Shown: piece after piece, positions 51,636-61,007 of the stretch
How the letters are laid out: every line of letters starts with the position of its first letter
How positions within the stretch are numbered: position 1 is the first letter of the stretch
Assembly (NCBI GenBank): GCA_017849585.1
Contig: JAFIGT010000043.1
Coordinates: forward strand, 88,541 to 152,540
Length of the DNA: 64,000 bases
Source: Verrucomicrobium sp.
GTDB lineage: Bacteria; Verrucomicrobiota; Verrucomicrobiia; Methylacidiphilales; UBA1321
Direction of reading: 5' to 3'
Position numbers and translations under genes: made by a program
The notes under the pieces: generated by a model
Database searches by the model: none
What the model was told of the DNA's origin: nothing
What the model saw: the letters and a program-made list of their open reading frames with translations, nothing else

Positions 51636-54152
51636 TTAGGACGAAACCGGCGAGGACGCTTCGTTGGGGCTGGGGGTGAAGGTCAAGGCACCATCCTTGA
51701 CTCCCACGACGACCAACTGCATGCCCTTGAAGGTGCCCTTGAGCAATTCTTCGGCGAGCGGATCTTCGAGGTAACGCTCCACCGCGCGGCGCAGCGGACG
51801 CGCGCCGTAGGCGGGATCGTATCCCTTTTCGATGAGGAACTCGCTGGCTTCGGGCGAGAGGCGCAATGCGATTTCGCGCGCGGCCAGACGACCCGCCACC
51901 TTGGCGACTTCGATGTCGACGATCTTCGTCAGATCGGCCTTCGTCAGCGAATGGAAGACGATCAGGTCGTCCAGACGATTCAGGAATTCCGGTTTGAAGA
52001 CCTTCTTCGACTCCGCAAGCATCTTCTCCTTCATCTCCTCGTAATCGGCTTCATCCGGCTTCACGCCGAAGCCCATCGAGTTCGTCTTGCGCGCGAGTTC
52101 GGCGCCGACGTTCGAGGTCATGATGATGATCGTGTTGCGGAAATCGATCTTGCGGCTGAGGCTGTCCGTGACCATGCCGTCCTCCAAAATTTGGAGCAGG
52201 ATGTTCCAGACGTCCGGGTGCGCTTTTTCGATTTCGTCGAAAAGCACCACGCTGTACGGGCGGCGGCGCACCTTCTCGGTGAGCTGGCCACCTTCCTCGT
52301 AACCAACGTAGCCGGGAGGCGCTCCGACCAGGCGCGAGACATTGAATTTCTCCATGTACTCGCTCATGTCGATCTGAATCAGCGCGTCGGCCGAACCAAA
52401 CATGTATTCCGCCAAAGTCTTTGCGAGGTGGGTCTTGCCCACGCCGGTCGGACCGAGGAAAATGAACGAACCGATCGGACGCTTTGGATCTTTCAGATCC
52501 GCGCGGGAACGGCGCAGAGCCTTCGCCATGGCTTGAACGGCTTCGTCCTGGCCGATGACCTTGCCCTTGAGTTCGTCGCCGACGCGCAACAGCTTGTCCA
52601 TGTCCTTTTGCTCCATGCGGGAGAGCGGGACACCGGTCCACTTGGCCACGATCTGCATGATGTCGTCTTCGCCGACGTACACTTCCTGCTCGTCGCGGCG
52701 CGTGCGCCAGTCGCTGAGAACCTTTTCCAGACGATCCTTGGCTTCCTTCTCCGTGTCGCGGAGTGCGGCGGCCTTTTCAAAATCCTGCGCCTTGATCGAG
52801 GCTTCCTTGCGGCCCTTGATCTCTTCGATCTCGGCCTCAATCACCTTCACATCCGGCGGACGCATCGTTGCGGCAATGCGCGCGCGCGATCCGGCTTCGT
52901 CCATCACGTCGATGGCCTTGTCGGGGAGGAACCGGCCCGTGAGGTAACGATCCGACAAGCGGGCCGCGGCGGCCAACGCTTCGTCGGAAATCTTCGCCTT
53001 GTGGTGCTCCTCATACTTCGGGCGCAGTCCCTTCAGAATCTCGATCGATTCTTCCACGCTCGGCGCTTCGACCATCACGGTCTGGAAGCGGCGTTCGAGG
53101 GCGGAATCCTTCTCGATGTACTTGCGATACTCGTTCAGCGTCGTCGCGCCGATGCACTGCAATTCACCGCGGGAGAGCGCGGGCTTGATAATGTTGGACG
53201 CATCCATCGCCCCTTCCGCCGAACCGGCACCCACGATGGTGTGCAATTCGTCGATGAAGAGGAGGACGTTCTTGGCCTTGCGAATTTCTTCCATCACGGC
53301 CTTGATGCGTTCTTCAAACTGACCACGATACTTCGTGCCCGCCACCATAAGGGCGAGATCCAGCGTGATCACCTTCTTGTCGCGCAGCAATTCGGGAACA
53401 TTGCCCTGGATGATCTCTTGTGCGAGACCTTCCACAATGGCCGTCTTGCCCACACCGGCTTCACCGATGAGGACGGGATTGTTCTTCGTGCGGCGGCACA
53501 AAATTTGAATGACGCGCTCGATCTCGTTCTTGCGGCCGATGACCGGGTCCATCTCTCCCTTGCGGGCGAGGTCCGTCAAATCGCGGCCAAACGCCTTCAG
53601 CGCCGGAGTCTTCACGTCCTTCTTGCCACCGGGACCGGGTTCGCCCTCACCCGAAGCGCCGCCACCGCGCTGCTGGCTTTCGCCCGTCTCTTCCTCGCTG
53701 CCTTCGCCGGAAGCGAAGTTCGGATCGAGTTCCTTCAGCACTTCATTACGGGTGCGTTCGATGTCGACTTCCAGACTCTTCAACACGCGGGCGGCCACGC
53801 CGTCGCCTTCGCGCAGCAAGCCGAGCAGGATGTGCTCCGTGCCGACGTAGCTATGATTCAGCGCCTTCGCTTCCTTGCCCGCGAGGGCGAGGACTTTCTT
53901 CACGCGCGGCGTGTAAGGGATATTGCCCGACATCTTCGTGTCCGGGCCGGAACCGACCTGTTTTTCCACTTCGATGCGGACGGTCTCGAGATCGAGTCCC
54001 ATCTTCTGCAGCACATTGACCGCCACACCCTGCCCCAGCTTGATCAAGCCGAGGAGCAGGTGCTCCGTGCCCACATAATTATGATTGAAGCGATCCGCTT
54101 CCTTGCGGGCCAGGGCCAGTACTTGCTGGGCTCGAGGTGTAAAGTTATTCAT
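51636..54152 (-). CDS. clpC: ClpC-type AAA+ unfoldase (Clp protease ATPase)
   Basis: An 838-residue class I Hsp100. It has two N-terminal Clp repeats (residues 1-150, [18 protein letters not shown] and [17 protein letters not shown]), AAA-1 ([15 protein letters not shown]), a middle region with a UVR motif ([18 protein letters not shown]), and AAA-2 ([19 protein letters not shown]). It unfolds substrates for ClpP. It overlaps the mcsB gene by 4 bp. In Gram-positives McsB marks substrates by arginine phosphorylation for ClpC, and the pairing here suggests the same pathway. Confidence 0.97.
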   Translation of the reverse strand: MNNFTPRAQQVLALARKEADRFNHNYVGTEHLLLGLIKLGQGVAVNVLQKMGLDLETVRIEVEKQVGSGPDTKMSGNIPYTPRVKKVLALAGKEAKALNHSYVGTEHILLGLLREGDGVAARVLKSLEVDIERTRNEVLKELDPNFASGEGSEEETGESQQRGGGASGEGEPGPGGKKDVKTPALKAFGRDLTDLARKGEMDPVIGRKNEIERVIQILCRRTKNNPVLIGEAGVGKTAIVEGLAQEIIQGNVPELLRDKKVITLDLALMVAGTKYRGQFEERIKAVMEEIRKAKNVLLFIDELHTIVGAGSAEGAMDASNIIKPALSRGELQCIGATTLNEYRKYIEKDSALERRFQTVMVEAPSVEESIEILKGLRPKYEEHHKAKISDEALAAAARLSDRYLTGRFLPDKAIDVMDEAGSRARIAATMRPPDVKVIEAEIEEIKGRKEASIKAQDFEKAAALRDTEKEAKDRLEKVLSDWRTRRDEQEVYVGEDDIMQIVAKWTGVPLSRMEQKDMDKLLRVGDELKGKVIGQDEAVQAMAKALRRSRADLKDPKRPIGSFIFLGPTGVGKTHLAKTLAEYMFGSADALIQIDMSEYMEKFNVSRLVGAPPGYVGYEEGGQLTEKVRRRPYSVVLFDEIEKAHPDVWNILLQILEDGMVTDSLSRKIDFRNTIIIMTSNVGAELARKTNSMGFGVKPDEADYEEMKEKMLAESKKVFKPEFLNRLDDLIVFHSLTKADLTKIVDIEVAKVAGRLAAREIALRLSPEASEFLIEKGYDPAYGARPLRRAVERYLEDPLAEELLKGTFKGMQLVVVGVKDGALTFTPSPNEASSPVSS

Positions 54153-55273
54153 TGGTTTTCTTTCTTCCCTTCTTCTTTCGCGGGGGTTTCAACGTCCAAA
54201 TCTTTGACGACCGGCACCGGCCAGCTTTTCAGTCTTTCGCGCAGCAAATCGGCCCGCAGGCCATCGCGCTCCTCCGTGGAGAGCTTGCGCTCGTAGTCCT
54301 TCTGCAAATGCGCCGGTTGCGTGCAGATAAAAAGTTCATCGATTTCGGCCCGGTACGGATCGGGCAACATCCCGAGATCCACACCCAGACGTAACATCGA
54401 GAGCAGGTTCAATGCCTCTTTCGACGACGTGGAATAACCGTGCAGCATGACGCCGTACGCGCGGCCCACTTCATTGGCCACCGTGCGCGCCTTGTCCTGC
54501 AACAGCTTTTGCCGGGCATTCTCCTCGTGCTCGATGATCTGCCCGATCACTTTGTTCAATTTGTCCACGATCTGTTGTTCCGATTCCCCGAGGGTCATCT
54601 GGTTCGAGACCTGAAAGAGATTGCCCAACGCCTCCGTGCCTTCGCCGTACAGGCCGCGCACCGCAAGACCGATGCGATTCACCGCCTTGATGATTTGCGT
54701 GATCTGCTCGCTGAGGACCAGCGCCGGCAGATGCATCATCACCGAGGCGCGCATCCCGGTCCCCACGTTTGTCGGGCAGGCGGTCAGATAACCGATCTGC
54801 GGCGAAAACGCGAAGTCGAGCGAGCTCTCCAGTTCCGTGTCGATTTTATCGACCATCTTCCAGAGCGCCTTGAGCTGCAATCCGGATTTAATCGCCTGAA
54901 TGCGCAAATGATCTTCTTCGTTGATCATCACGCTGAGCGTGCGGGGCTTGTTCACCACCAAGCCGCTCCCGGCATTTTTTGCCGCATGTTCGCGACTGAT
55001 CAAATGCTGCTCGACGAGCACCTGCTTTTCGAGCGGCGTAAAGTGGTCCATCGAATCATTGATGATCGCACTGCTCATCTCCGGCAACGTCGCCACCGCC
55101 GGTTGAATCACCCCAAGGATCTTCTCCCGCTCGGCTTTTTTTGCCCAGCCAGGGAAAGGATATTTGTCCAAATTACGGGCCACCCGCATCCGGCTTGTAA
55201 TGACGATGCGATTACCGCCGCCCTCGCCGCGAACCCATTCGCTGGAAGACTTTAACAAATTGGTGATTTTCAC
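54149..55273 (-). CDS. mcsB: Protein arginine kinase McsB
   Basis: A 374-residue phosphagen-kinase-fold protein. Blocks include VITSRMRVARNLDKYPFPGW, VLVEQHLISREHA and the nucleotide-binding CPTNVGTGMRASVMMHLPAL. It phosphorylates arginines on misfolded proteins to mark them for ClpC. The overlap with clpC indicates one transcript. No mcsA or ctsR is adjacent. Length matches McsB (about 360). Confidence 0.92.
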   Translation of the reverse strand: MKITNLLKSSSEWVRGEGGGNRIVITSRMRVARNLDKYPFPGWAKKAEREKILGVIQPAVATLPEMSSAIINDSMDHFTPLEKQVLVEQHLISREHAAKNAGSGLVVNKPRTLSVMINEEDHLRIQAIKSGLQLKALWKMVDKIDTELESSLDFAFSPQIGYLTACPTNVGTGMRASVMMHLPALVLSEQITQIIKAVNRIGLAVRGLYGEGTEALGNLFQVSNQMTLGESEQQIVDKLNKVIGQIIEHEENARQKLLQDKARTVANEVGRAYGVMLHGYSTSSKEALNLLSMLRLGVDLGMLPDPYRAEIDELFICTQPAHLQKDYERKLSTEERDGLRADLLRERLKSWPVPVVKDLDVETPAKEEGKKENQ

Positions 55274-55588
55274 TGCAGTTCAAAATAAGGGTGTTACGCA
55301 GAAAATGCAAGTCAGGCGACGCACTATTCAGAAGGTATCGACCCTTTTTCTCCGCGGCTTAAACCCTCTGCTCAGTCGACATTCTGATCTTGTGATACAA
55401 CTGAGTCCATTATATCCATCATCTTTTTACGCAACTTGCTTTTTTGCAGTCACTTTTATTAATCGGAAGCGTCCTTCTATTGACTTCATTTCTCCGACTT
55501 AGTCTACAAGTTCACTATGGTTATTTTGTAGTTCCTCGCCTAATTCCCATTGCAGACAACTCTAATTCGAAGTATCTCTATCAACTTT
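55274..55588 (+). promoter_or_regulatory. 315-bp intergenic region with a possible cysD promoter
   Basis: The AT-rich gap separates mcsB from cysD. TTGACT (about 55478-55483), 17 bp and TCTACA form a weak sigma-70-like promoter about 80 bp before cysD. Several pyrimidine-rich tracts are present. I see no gene, RNA or regulator site beyond this. Confidence 0.35.
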
Positions 55589-56407
55589 ATGACACACCTC
55601 GATAAACTTGAATCCCAATCGATCTATATTTTCCGCGAGGCGTACCATTCCTTCAAGAATCTCGCCATGCCGTGGTCGATGGGCAAAGACTCCAACGTCC
55701 TCATCTGGCTCGCTAAAAAAGCCTTCTGCGGCAAGATCCCCTTTCCGGTCCTCCATATCGACACCACCTATGAGTTCCCCGAGATGCTCGAATACCGCGA
55801 TTGGGCGACCAAGCATTACGACCTGAACCTGATCGTCAAGATCAATGAAGAAGCCCGCGCCCGCGGCGTCGGCTACGAGACCCACGACCCGGTCACCGTC
55901 ACGCACGAACTCAAGACCGTCGCCCTCCAGCAGGTCATGGCCCAGTATAAATGGGACGCGCTCGTCACCGGCATCCGCCGCGACGAGGATTCGACCCGCG
56001 CGAAGGAGCGTTACTTCTCCCCCCGCACGGCCGACTTCGAATGGGACTACAAGGATCAGCCGCCGGAATTCTGGAACCAGTTCACCACGGCAGTGAAACC
56101 CGGTGAGCATGTCCGCGTCCAGCCATTGCTCGACTGGACCGAGATCGACATCTGGTACTATATCCAGCGCGAACAAATCCCGATCCCGCAAATGTACTAC
56201 GCCCGCCCCGGCCAGAACGGCAAGATGTACCGCTACCGCTCGCTCGGTTGCTGGCCCATCACCAAGACGGTCGAAAGCAATGCCACCACCATCGAGGCGA
56301 TCATCGAGGAACTCAAAACCACCCGCACCTCCGAACGCGCAGGTCGTGCGCAGGATCACCACGAACGCAACGCCATGCAGAAACTCCGCGCAAAGGGGTT
56401 CATGTAA
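55589..56407 (+). CDS. cysD: Sulfate adenylyltransferase small subunit
   Basis: A 272-residue PAPS-reductase-fold protein. The PP-loop is PWSMGKDSNVLIWLA and the family blocks are FPVLHIDTTYEFPEM, VTGIRRDEDSTRAKE and YRSLGCWPIT. With CysN it forms APS from ATP and sulfate, using GTP. ATG at 55589 (MTHLDKLES) is chosen; an earlier in-frame start would add a segment unlike the family. It is followed by cysNC after 133 bp. Confidence 0.96.
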   Translation: MTHLDKLESQSIYIFREAYHSFKNLAMPWSMGKDSNVLIWLAKKAFCGKIPFPVLHIDTTYEFPEMLEYRDWATKHYDLNLIVKINEEARARGVGYETHDPVTVTHELKTVALQQVMAQYKWDALVTGIRRDEDSTRAKERYFSPRTADFEWDYKDQPPEFWNQFTTAVKPGEHVRVQPLLDWTEIDIWYYIQREQIPIPQMYYARPGQNGKMYRYRSLGCWPITKTVESNATTIEAIIEELKTTRTSERAGRAQDHHERNAMQKLRAKGFM

Positions 56408-56415
56408 GACAAAAA

Positions 56416-56541
56416 GTTTTCGGTTTTCAGTTGTGTGCTTCTGGAAGTCAATCGTTGGCATGGAAGTCCCCCACTGAAAACTGAAAACTCTTCTTCCCCC
56501 ACTGAAAACCAAAAACCTCGAACTGAAAACTTTCCCCCTCA
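56416..56541. repeat. Clustered short intergenic repeats before cysNC
   Basis: The phrase CACTGAAAAC and variants occurs near 56472 and 56500, and inverted at 56416-56435. The stretch 56498-56545 closely matches the 14183-14226 region before lutC, including CCTCGAAC-GAAAACTTTCC and the following ATGTCC start. A GA-rich strand faces the ribosome. The function is unknown. Confidence 0.6.
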
Positions 56542-58466
56542 TGTCCACCACCGCACCTGAATCCCAACGCCTGAAAATCGTCATCGTCGGCCACGTCGAC
56601 CACGGCAAATCGACCCTTATCGGCCGCCTCTTCTACGACACTAACTCGCTGCCCGACGGCAAGGTCGAAGCGATTCAAAAAGCGTGCGAAGCCGAGGGCA
56701 TGGAATTCGAATACGCCTTCCTGCTCGACGCGCTGCTTGAGGAACAAGAGCAGAACATCACCATCGACACCACCCAGATCCAGTTCCGCACCGCCCAGCG
56801 CAACTACGTCATCATCGACGCGCCCGGCCACAAGGAATTCCTCAAGAACATGATCACCGGCGCGGCCAGCGCCGACGCGGCCATCCTGCTCATCGACGCC
56901 CATGAAGGCGTGCAGGAACAGTCGCGCCGCCACGGCTACCTCCTCTCCCTCCTCGGGGTGAAGCAGGTCATCGTTGCAGTCAACAAGATGGACCTCATCG
57001 AATTCAACGAGGAAAAATTCCACGCCTTGCAGAAGGAATACACCGCGTTCCTCAAGCCCCTCGGCGTCACCCCCTCGCACTTCATCCCCATCTCCGCCAA
57101 ACACGGCCATAACATCACCAAGGCCAGCGCCCAGCTCGCCTGGTACAAGGGACCGTCCATTCTCGACGCGCTGGAAAGCTTCTCGCTGCCGCCGTCGCAA
57201 GACAATCTCCCGCTGCGCTTCCTCGTGCAGGACGTCTACCGCTTCGACGAACGCCGCATCATCGCGGGCCGCATCGAGGCTGGGAAATTGAAGGTCGGCG
57301 ATGAACTCGTCTTCTGGCCCGACCGCAAGCGCAGCAAAGTCAAATCGATTGAAGCGTGGAGCGCCAAGGAACCCGTCACCAGCGTCACCGCCGGACAATC
57401 GGTGGCCATCACGCTCACCGAACAAATCTTTGCCGAACGCGGCCAGATCGCCTCGCACGCCGACAACGGTCCCGTGGAAGATCGCGAAGTCACCGCCCGC
57501 ATCTTCTGGCTGCACGACGAACCGCTGCGCCACTACGGCAACTACACCCTCAAACTCGGCACCCAGTCGGTCGAGGCGCACCTCGTGACGATCAACAACG
57601 TCATCGACTCCTCCACCCTCACCACCTCCAAGGAACCGAGCGGTCTCGTCGCCAAGAATGAAGTCGCCGAAGTCGTCCTGCGGACCCGCAAGCCGATTGC
57701 CTTCGACAACCGCGATGTGGTCACCGAGACCGGCCGCTTCGTCCTCATGCAGGGCAGCCGCATCGGCGGCGGCGGCATCATCCACGGGGCCGAGTACAAC
57801 GCCAAAACGCCGGACATCATCAAGAGCGAGAATATTTACTGGAGCGAAGGCGAAGTGACCCGCGAGGATCGCATCACCCACTTCAACCATCGCGGTGCCG
57901 TCATCTGGCTCACCGGCCTTTCCGGTTCCGGCAAATCGACCCTCGCGAAGGCGCTGGAAACCACGCTCTTTGTCCGCGGCATCGGTGCGTACGTCCTCGA
58001 CGGCGACAACCTCCGTCACGGCATCGCCTCCGATCTCGGCTTTAGTGCCGCCGACCGCACGGAAAACATCCGCCGCGCCGCCCACGCCGCACGGTTGCTG
58101 GCCGACGCCGGACTCGTCGTCATCACCGCCCTCATCTCCCCCTTCGCCGAGGACCGCAACAAGGCCCGGGAAATCATCACCGAAGCGGACATCCCCTTCG
58201 CCGAGGTCTACGTCAACACCCCGCTCGAAGTCTGCGAACAACGCGATCCGAAGCAGCTCTACGCCAAGGCCCGCGCGGGCGAGATCAAAGGTTTCACCGG
58301 CATCGATGCCCCCTACGAACCGCCGGTCAAATCGGAGCTCGAACTGCCCACCGACAAATTGACCAAGGAAGAATGCCTCGCCCGGTTGCTGCACGTCGCG
58401 CAGGAAATCTCCAGCGCGGATTACCCGGACAAGGAAGAAGAGAAGAGTCCCGGAGCGAGTATTTAG
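56541..58466 (+). CDS. cysNC: Bifunctional sulfate adenylyltransferase large subunit / APS kinase
   Basis: A 641-residue fusion. The N-terminal CysN GTPase (residues 1-430) has [26 protein letters not shown] and NKMDLIEF, with the beta-barrel domains after. The C-terminal CysC APS kinase (about 445-641) has [31 protein letters not shown] and a usual lid. It makes PAPS from sulfate in two steps. The fused form is common in many bacteria. A Lys/Glu-rich tail ends the protein. Confidence 0.96.
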   Translation: MSTTAPESQRLKIVIVGHVDHGKSTLIGRLFYDTNSLPDGKVEAIQKACEAEGMEFEYAFLLDALLEEQEQNITIDTTQIQFRTAQRNYVIIDAPGHKEFLKNMITGAASADAAILLIDAHEGVQEQSRRHGYLLSLLGVKQVIVAVNKMDLIEFNEEKFHALQKEYTAFLKPLGVTPSHFIPISAKHGHNITKASAQLAWYKGPSILDALESFSLPPSQDNLPLRFLVQDVYRFDERRIIAGRIEAGKLKVGDELVFWPDRKRSKVKSIEAWSAKEPVTSVTAGQSVAITLTEQIFAERGQIASHADNGPVEDREVTARIFWLHDEPLRHYGNYTLKLGTQSVEAHLVTINNVIDSSTLTTSKEPSGLVAKNEVAEVVLRTRKPIAFDNRDVVTETGRFVLMQGSRIGGGGIIHGAEYNAKTPDIIKSENIYWSEGEVTREDRITHFNHRGAVIWLTGLSGSGKSTLAKALETTLFVRGIGAYVLDGDNLRHGIASDLGFSAADRTENIRRAAHAARLLADAGLVVITALISPFAEDRNKAREIITEADIPFAEVYVNTPLEVCEQRDPKQLYAKARAGEIKGFTGIDAPYEPPVKSELELPTDKLTKEECLARLLHVAQEISSADYPDKEEEKSPGASI

Positions 58467-58498
58467 AGCCTTATAATAAAACTATAGCCGCTGGTGCC

Positions 58499-58535
58499 TT
58501 TCAGTAGGGCAGCTCGATGAGCCGCCCTACTGAAA
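58499..58535. other. Long imperfect hairpin after cysNC
   Basis: TTTCAGTAGGGC pairs with GCCCTACTGAAA around an inner GCTC/GAGC stem with a GAT loop. It lacks a T-run, so it is a processing or Rho-assisted end rather than a classic terminator. It lies 33 bp past the cysNC stop. Confidence 0.55.
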
Positions 58536-58808
58536 ATCGATGCGTGACCGACGCAGAACAACGCTCCCGCCCCCCAAAAATCGTCGCCACCCTTCAAAAA
58601 TGTCGCACACGTAGCTCACGCAGCAAACCTAACGCAAACGTCTTGAGCCGTTTTCTGCTAGAAAGAGAGGCATGCTCGGCCTCTCTCCCGTTCAAATCGG
58701 CCCTTTGAGATCTGAAATCTCTCCCACGAATCGGGACCAAGAACAGAATGGAGACGTTGGGAGCGCTTCGGAGCGCGAACTCGTTTTTTTCCAGCCCAAC
58801 GGCAGCTC
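58536..58808. other. Intergenic stretch between cysNC and the arginase-fold gene
   Basis: No gene with a recognisable product or start is seen on either strand. A small hairpin AGAGAGGC / GCCTCTCT lies near 58664-58686. Short open frames exist on both strands but match nothing known to me and may be remnants. Confidence 0.5.
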
Positions 58809-59645
58809 CTATGTACCAACCAATGCCGGCCAAATCGTTTCAATCGCCCGTTGGTTCGCCACGGTCGCATCGACAGGAATCATCACTGCGGGATGGTCAA
58901 ACCGCGCGCAAAACTTCTGCGTCCACCGGGCATACTGCTCCACCGAATAAGCTCCACACAAATCCCCCGCGATGACATTCGCCTCGGTCCGCAACAGCCG
59001 GATCGCTTGCGCCACCTCTTCCGGAGTAAACAGCCCATTCTCCCAATTCGTAAACGCCTGCACGGGAGCGAGGCAATCGATGTCCACGCTCACATAGACG
59101 TTCTTCCCTTTCCAGAGGGCCACCTGCCGGGTGAATTCCTCCAGCCAGTTCGCACGGGTGATGCAGCGGTAACGCGCCTGATCCTTGGCTTTGAACCGTT
59201 CCGCCCACGGGCGCACGGTCAGCTTTCCCGCCCGTATCGCGGCCTGATTGGCAAACAACCGGTTCGGCCACGAGAGCTCGAAATTGCCGCAGCCCCACAC
59301 TTGCCCCTCCTCCACCAGCGGACTCTCCAACGCGCGATTCACCCACCCCCCGCACGCCCAATGCGGCGGGCGCACGTCCCAGTCGGGATGATTATCAAAG
59401 GTCAGCAACACATACGGCTCCGTCACCTGCCGCTGCCAGAGCGCACTGAGATGATGGAAATCCCCCGATCCGAACAGCGTGAACGGCGTCAACTGCGGCT
59501 TCACCCACTCGTAAAACGCCTCCATCTCCCCCGCCGGGCTGCAGAACCGCAAGCGCGGTCCCCACGACCGGGCCGAGACCGTCGGCCACTCCAACGCGCG
59601 CGCCACATCCGCCAACGCACCGTCCAAATCAATATGCTGCCACAT
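58809..59645 (-). CDS. Arginase-fold metallohydrolase-like protein
   Basis: A 278-residue protein with residues of the ureohydrolase fold: SGDFHH, TFDNHPDWD and VSVDIDCLAP, each carrying the His and Asp expected to bind the two manganese ions. The family includes arginase, agmatinase and formiminoglutamase, but the surrounding sequence is divergent. The substrate is not known. It has no operon partner. Confidence 0.7.
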   Translation of the reverse strand: MWQHIDLDGALADVARALEWPTVSARSWGPRLRFCSPAGEMEAFYEWVKPQLTPFTLFGSGDFHHLSALWQRQVTEPYVLLTFDNHPDWDVRPPHWACGGWVNRALESPLVEEGQVWGCGNFELSWPNRLFANQAAIRAGKLTVRPWAERFKAKDQARYRCITRANWLEEFTRQVALWKGKNVYVSVDIDCLAPVQAFTNWENGLFTPEEVAQAIRLLRTEANVIAGDLCGAYSVEQYARWTQKFCARFDHPAVMIPVDATVANQRAIETIWPALVGT

Positions 59646-59753
59646 CCTCCGCTAGTCTTTGCCACGACGGAGCATCCGAGGCAAGGGGTGAATTTTCATT
59701 TATATCTCCAACCGGGACTTGCGCTTTCACATAAAATTGGCAACCCTACCCTT

Positions 59754-60158
59754 ATGCCGGAAATCGCCAACTACGTCAGACAGGGAGCCATCAGGGTCAC
59801 ACCGCGGGTCGTGCAGAACATCCTCAAGCACATTGGTATGCTCAAGTTGGAGTTCACCCAGGCCAATGACCCCAAGTTCCCCCATCTCGTGGATCAACTG
59901 GAATTCCTGCTCGATTTCGTCGAGGATTTCAATGACGGCAAGCTGCCCGACGCTCCCTACGTGGGAGTTGCCGCCGCCGCCTTCGCCATCATTTACGCCC
60001 ACCGCAAAATCGACATCATTCCCGATTTCGTTTCCGACTTCGGTCACGCCGATGATTCCGCCATCGTCCGTGCCGTACTCATCAATTACGAATTCATCTT
60101 CCAGAAGTACGCCAAGTCACGCGGCATAGACTGGGCCACCATCTCCGTCGATCGCTAA
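59754..60158 (+). CDS. DUF1232 (YkvA-like) small protein
   Basis: A 134-residue protein. The DUF1232 block YAHRKIDIIPDFVSDFGHADD lies in its C-terminal half; the hydrophobic stretch before it may associate with membrane. A longer open frame starts upstream but matches nothing before the ATG at 59754. It is followed by a DedA gene after 27 bp, so the two may be co-transcribed. Confidence 0.8.
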   Translation: MPEIANYVRQGAIRVTPRVVQNILKHIGMLKLEFTQANDPKFPHLVDQLEFLLDFVEDFNDGKLPDAPYVGVAAAAFAIIYAHRKIDIIPDFVSDFGHADDSAIVRAVLINYEFIFQKYAKSRGIDWATISVDR

Positions 60159-60185
60159 CGCGGTCCGCGTCTTCGTCTCACATCC

Positions 60186-60884
60186 ATGGAAACCGTCACC
60201 CACTTTATCGAGAGCCTCTATTCCTCCGATGGCCTCAAACACCTGATCGCCACTGGCGGGCTCTGGCTCCTCATTGCCATCGTCTTCTCGGAAACCGGGC
60301 TGCTGGTGGGCTTCTTCCTGCCAGGTGATTCGCTCCTCGTTACGGCGGGTGTGATCGCGGCCAGCATGACTCGCAACGGCGAACCAGTGCTCAACGTCTG
60401 GGAGGTCAACTTCGGCCTGATCGCCGCCGCCTTTGTCGGCGACCAGCTCAATTACTACATGGGCCGCCGCACCGGCATGGCGATTTTTGACCGTGGCGAC
60501 TCCCGCTTCTTCAAAAAGAAGTACGCCCAGGAAGCGCACGATTTTTACCTGCAACACGGTGGCAAGGCCATCGTCATCGCCCGTTTCCTCCCGATCCTGC
60601 GCACCTTCGTTCCCTTCATCGCCGGGGTGGCCACCATGCCCTACCGCCGCTACCTTGCCTTCAGCATCTTCGGCTCCAGCCTCTGGGTTACCTCCCTCGT
60701 CTGGCTCGGCTACAAGATTGGCCAGACTCCCCTTGGCAAGCAGCTGCACTACGTCATCCTCCTCGTCGTCGGCATCTCCTTCATTCCGATCTTTCTCGGC
60801 ATTCTGAACCGCTACCTCGCCTTCAAGCGCAAGCAGGCGGAAGCCGCCAAGACCGCTCCCGAGACCGCCTCCAAGGCTCCGTAA
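60186..60884 (+). CDS. DedA-family membrane protein
   Basis: A 232-residue protein with five to six hydrophobic segments. Family blocks are SETGLLVGFFLPGDSLLVTA and IARFLPILRTFVPFIAGVA with the conserved Arg. DedA proteins are involved in lipid scrambling and envelope proton homeostasis. The C-terminal Lys/Ala-rich tail is cytoplasmic. Confidence 0.93.
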   Translation: METVTHFIESLYSSDGLKHLIATGGLWLLIAIVFSETGLLVGFFLPGDSLLVTAGVIAASMTRNGEPVLNVWEVNFGLIAAAFVGDQLNYYMGRRTGMAIFDRGDSRFFKKKYAQEAHDFYLQHGGKAIVIARFLPILRTFVPFIAGVATMPYRRYLAFSIFGSSLWVTSLVWLGYKIGQTPLGKQLHYVILLVVGISFIPIFLGILNRYLAFKRKQAEAAKTAPETASKAP

Positions 60885-60924
60885 CCCCACCGTTGCCTCC
60901 ACCCCCCCGGCAACAATTCCTATT

Positions 60925-60951
60925 GAGTGTGCCGCAAAATCCGGCACACTC
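60925..60951 (+). terminator. Possible terminator after the DedA gene
   Basis: GAGTGTGCCG pairs with CGGCACACTC (10 bp) around a 7-nt loop, 40 bp past the stop. The following bases CATGGTTTCGCTTTT are only partly T-rich, so termination may be incomplete. Confidence 0.5.
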
Positions 60952-61007
60952 CATGGTTTCGCTTTTCCTTACTTCATACTTAGAACTTAGTACCCAGAAC
61001 TCTTCCT

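Noticed and set aside
51324..54296. 990-codon plus-strand open frame
   Set aside because: Exactly antisense to clpC; the translation is a biased, repeat-poor sequence with no domain, typical of GC3-driven shadows.
56448..58394. 648-codon minus-strand open frame
   Set aside because: Antisense to cysNC; Gly/Asp/Val-biased translation with no domain.
58851..60158. 435-codon plus-strand frame covering the DUF1232 gene
   Set aside because: Only the part from ATG 59754 matches a family; the upstream part is antisense to the arginase-fold gene.
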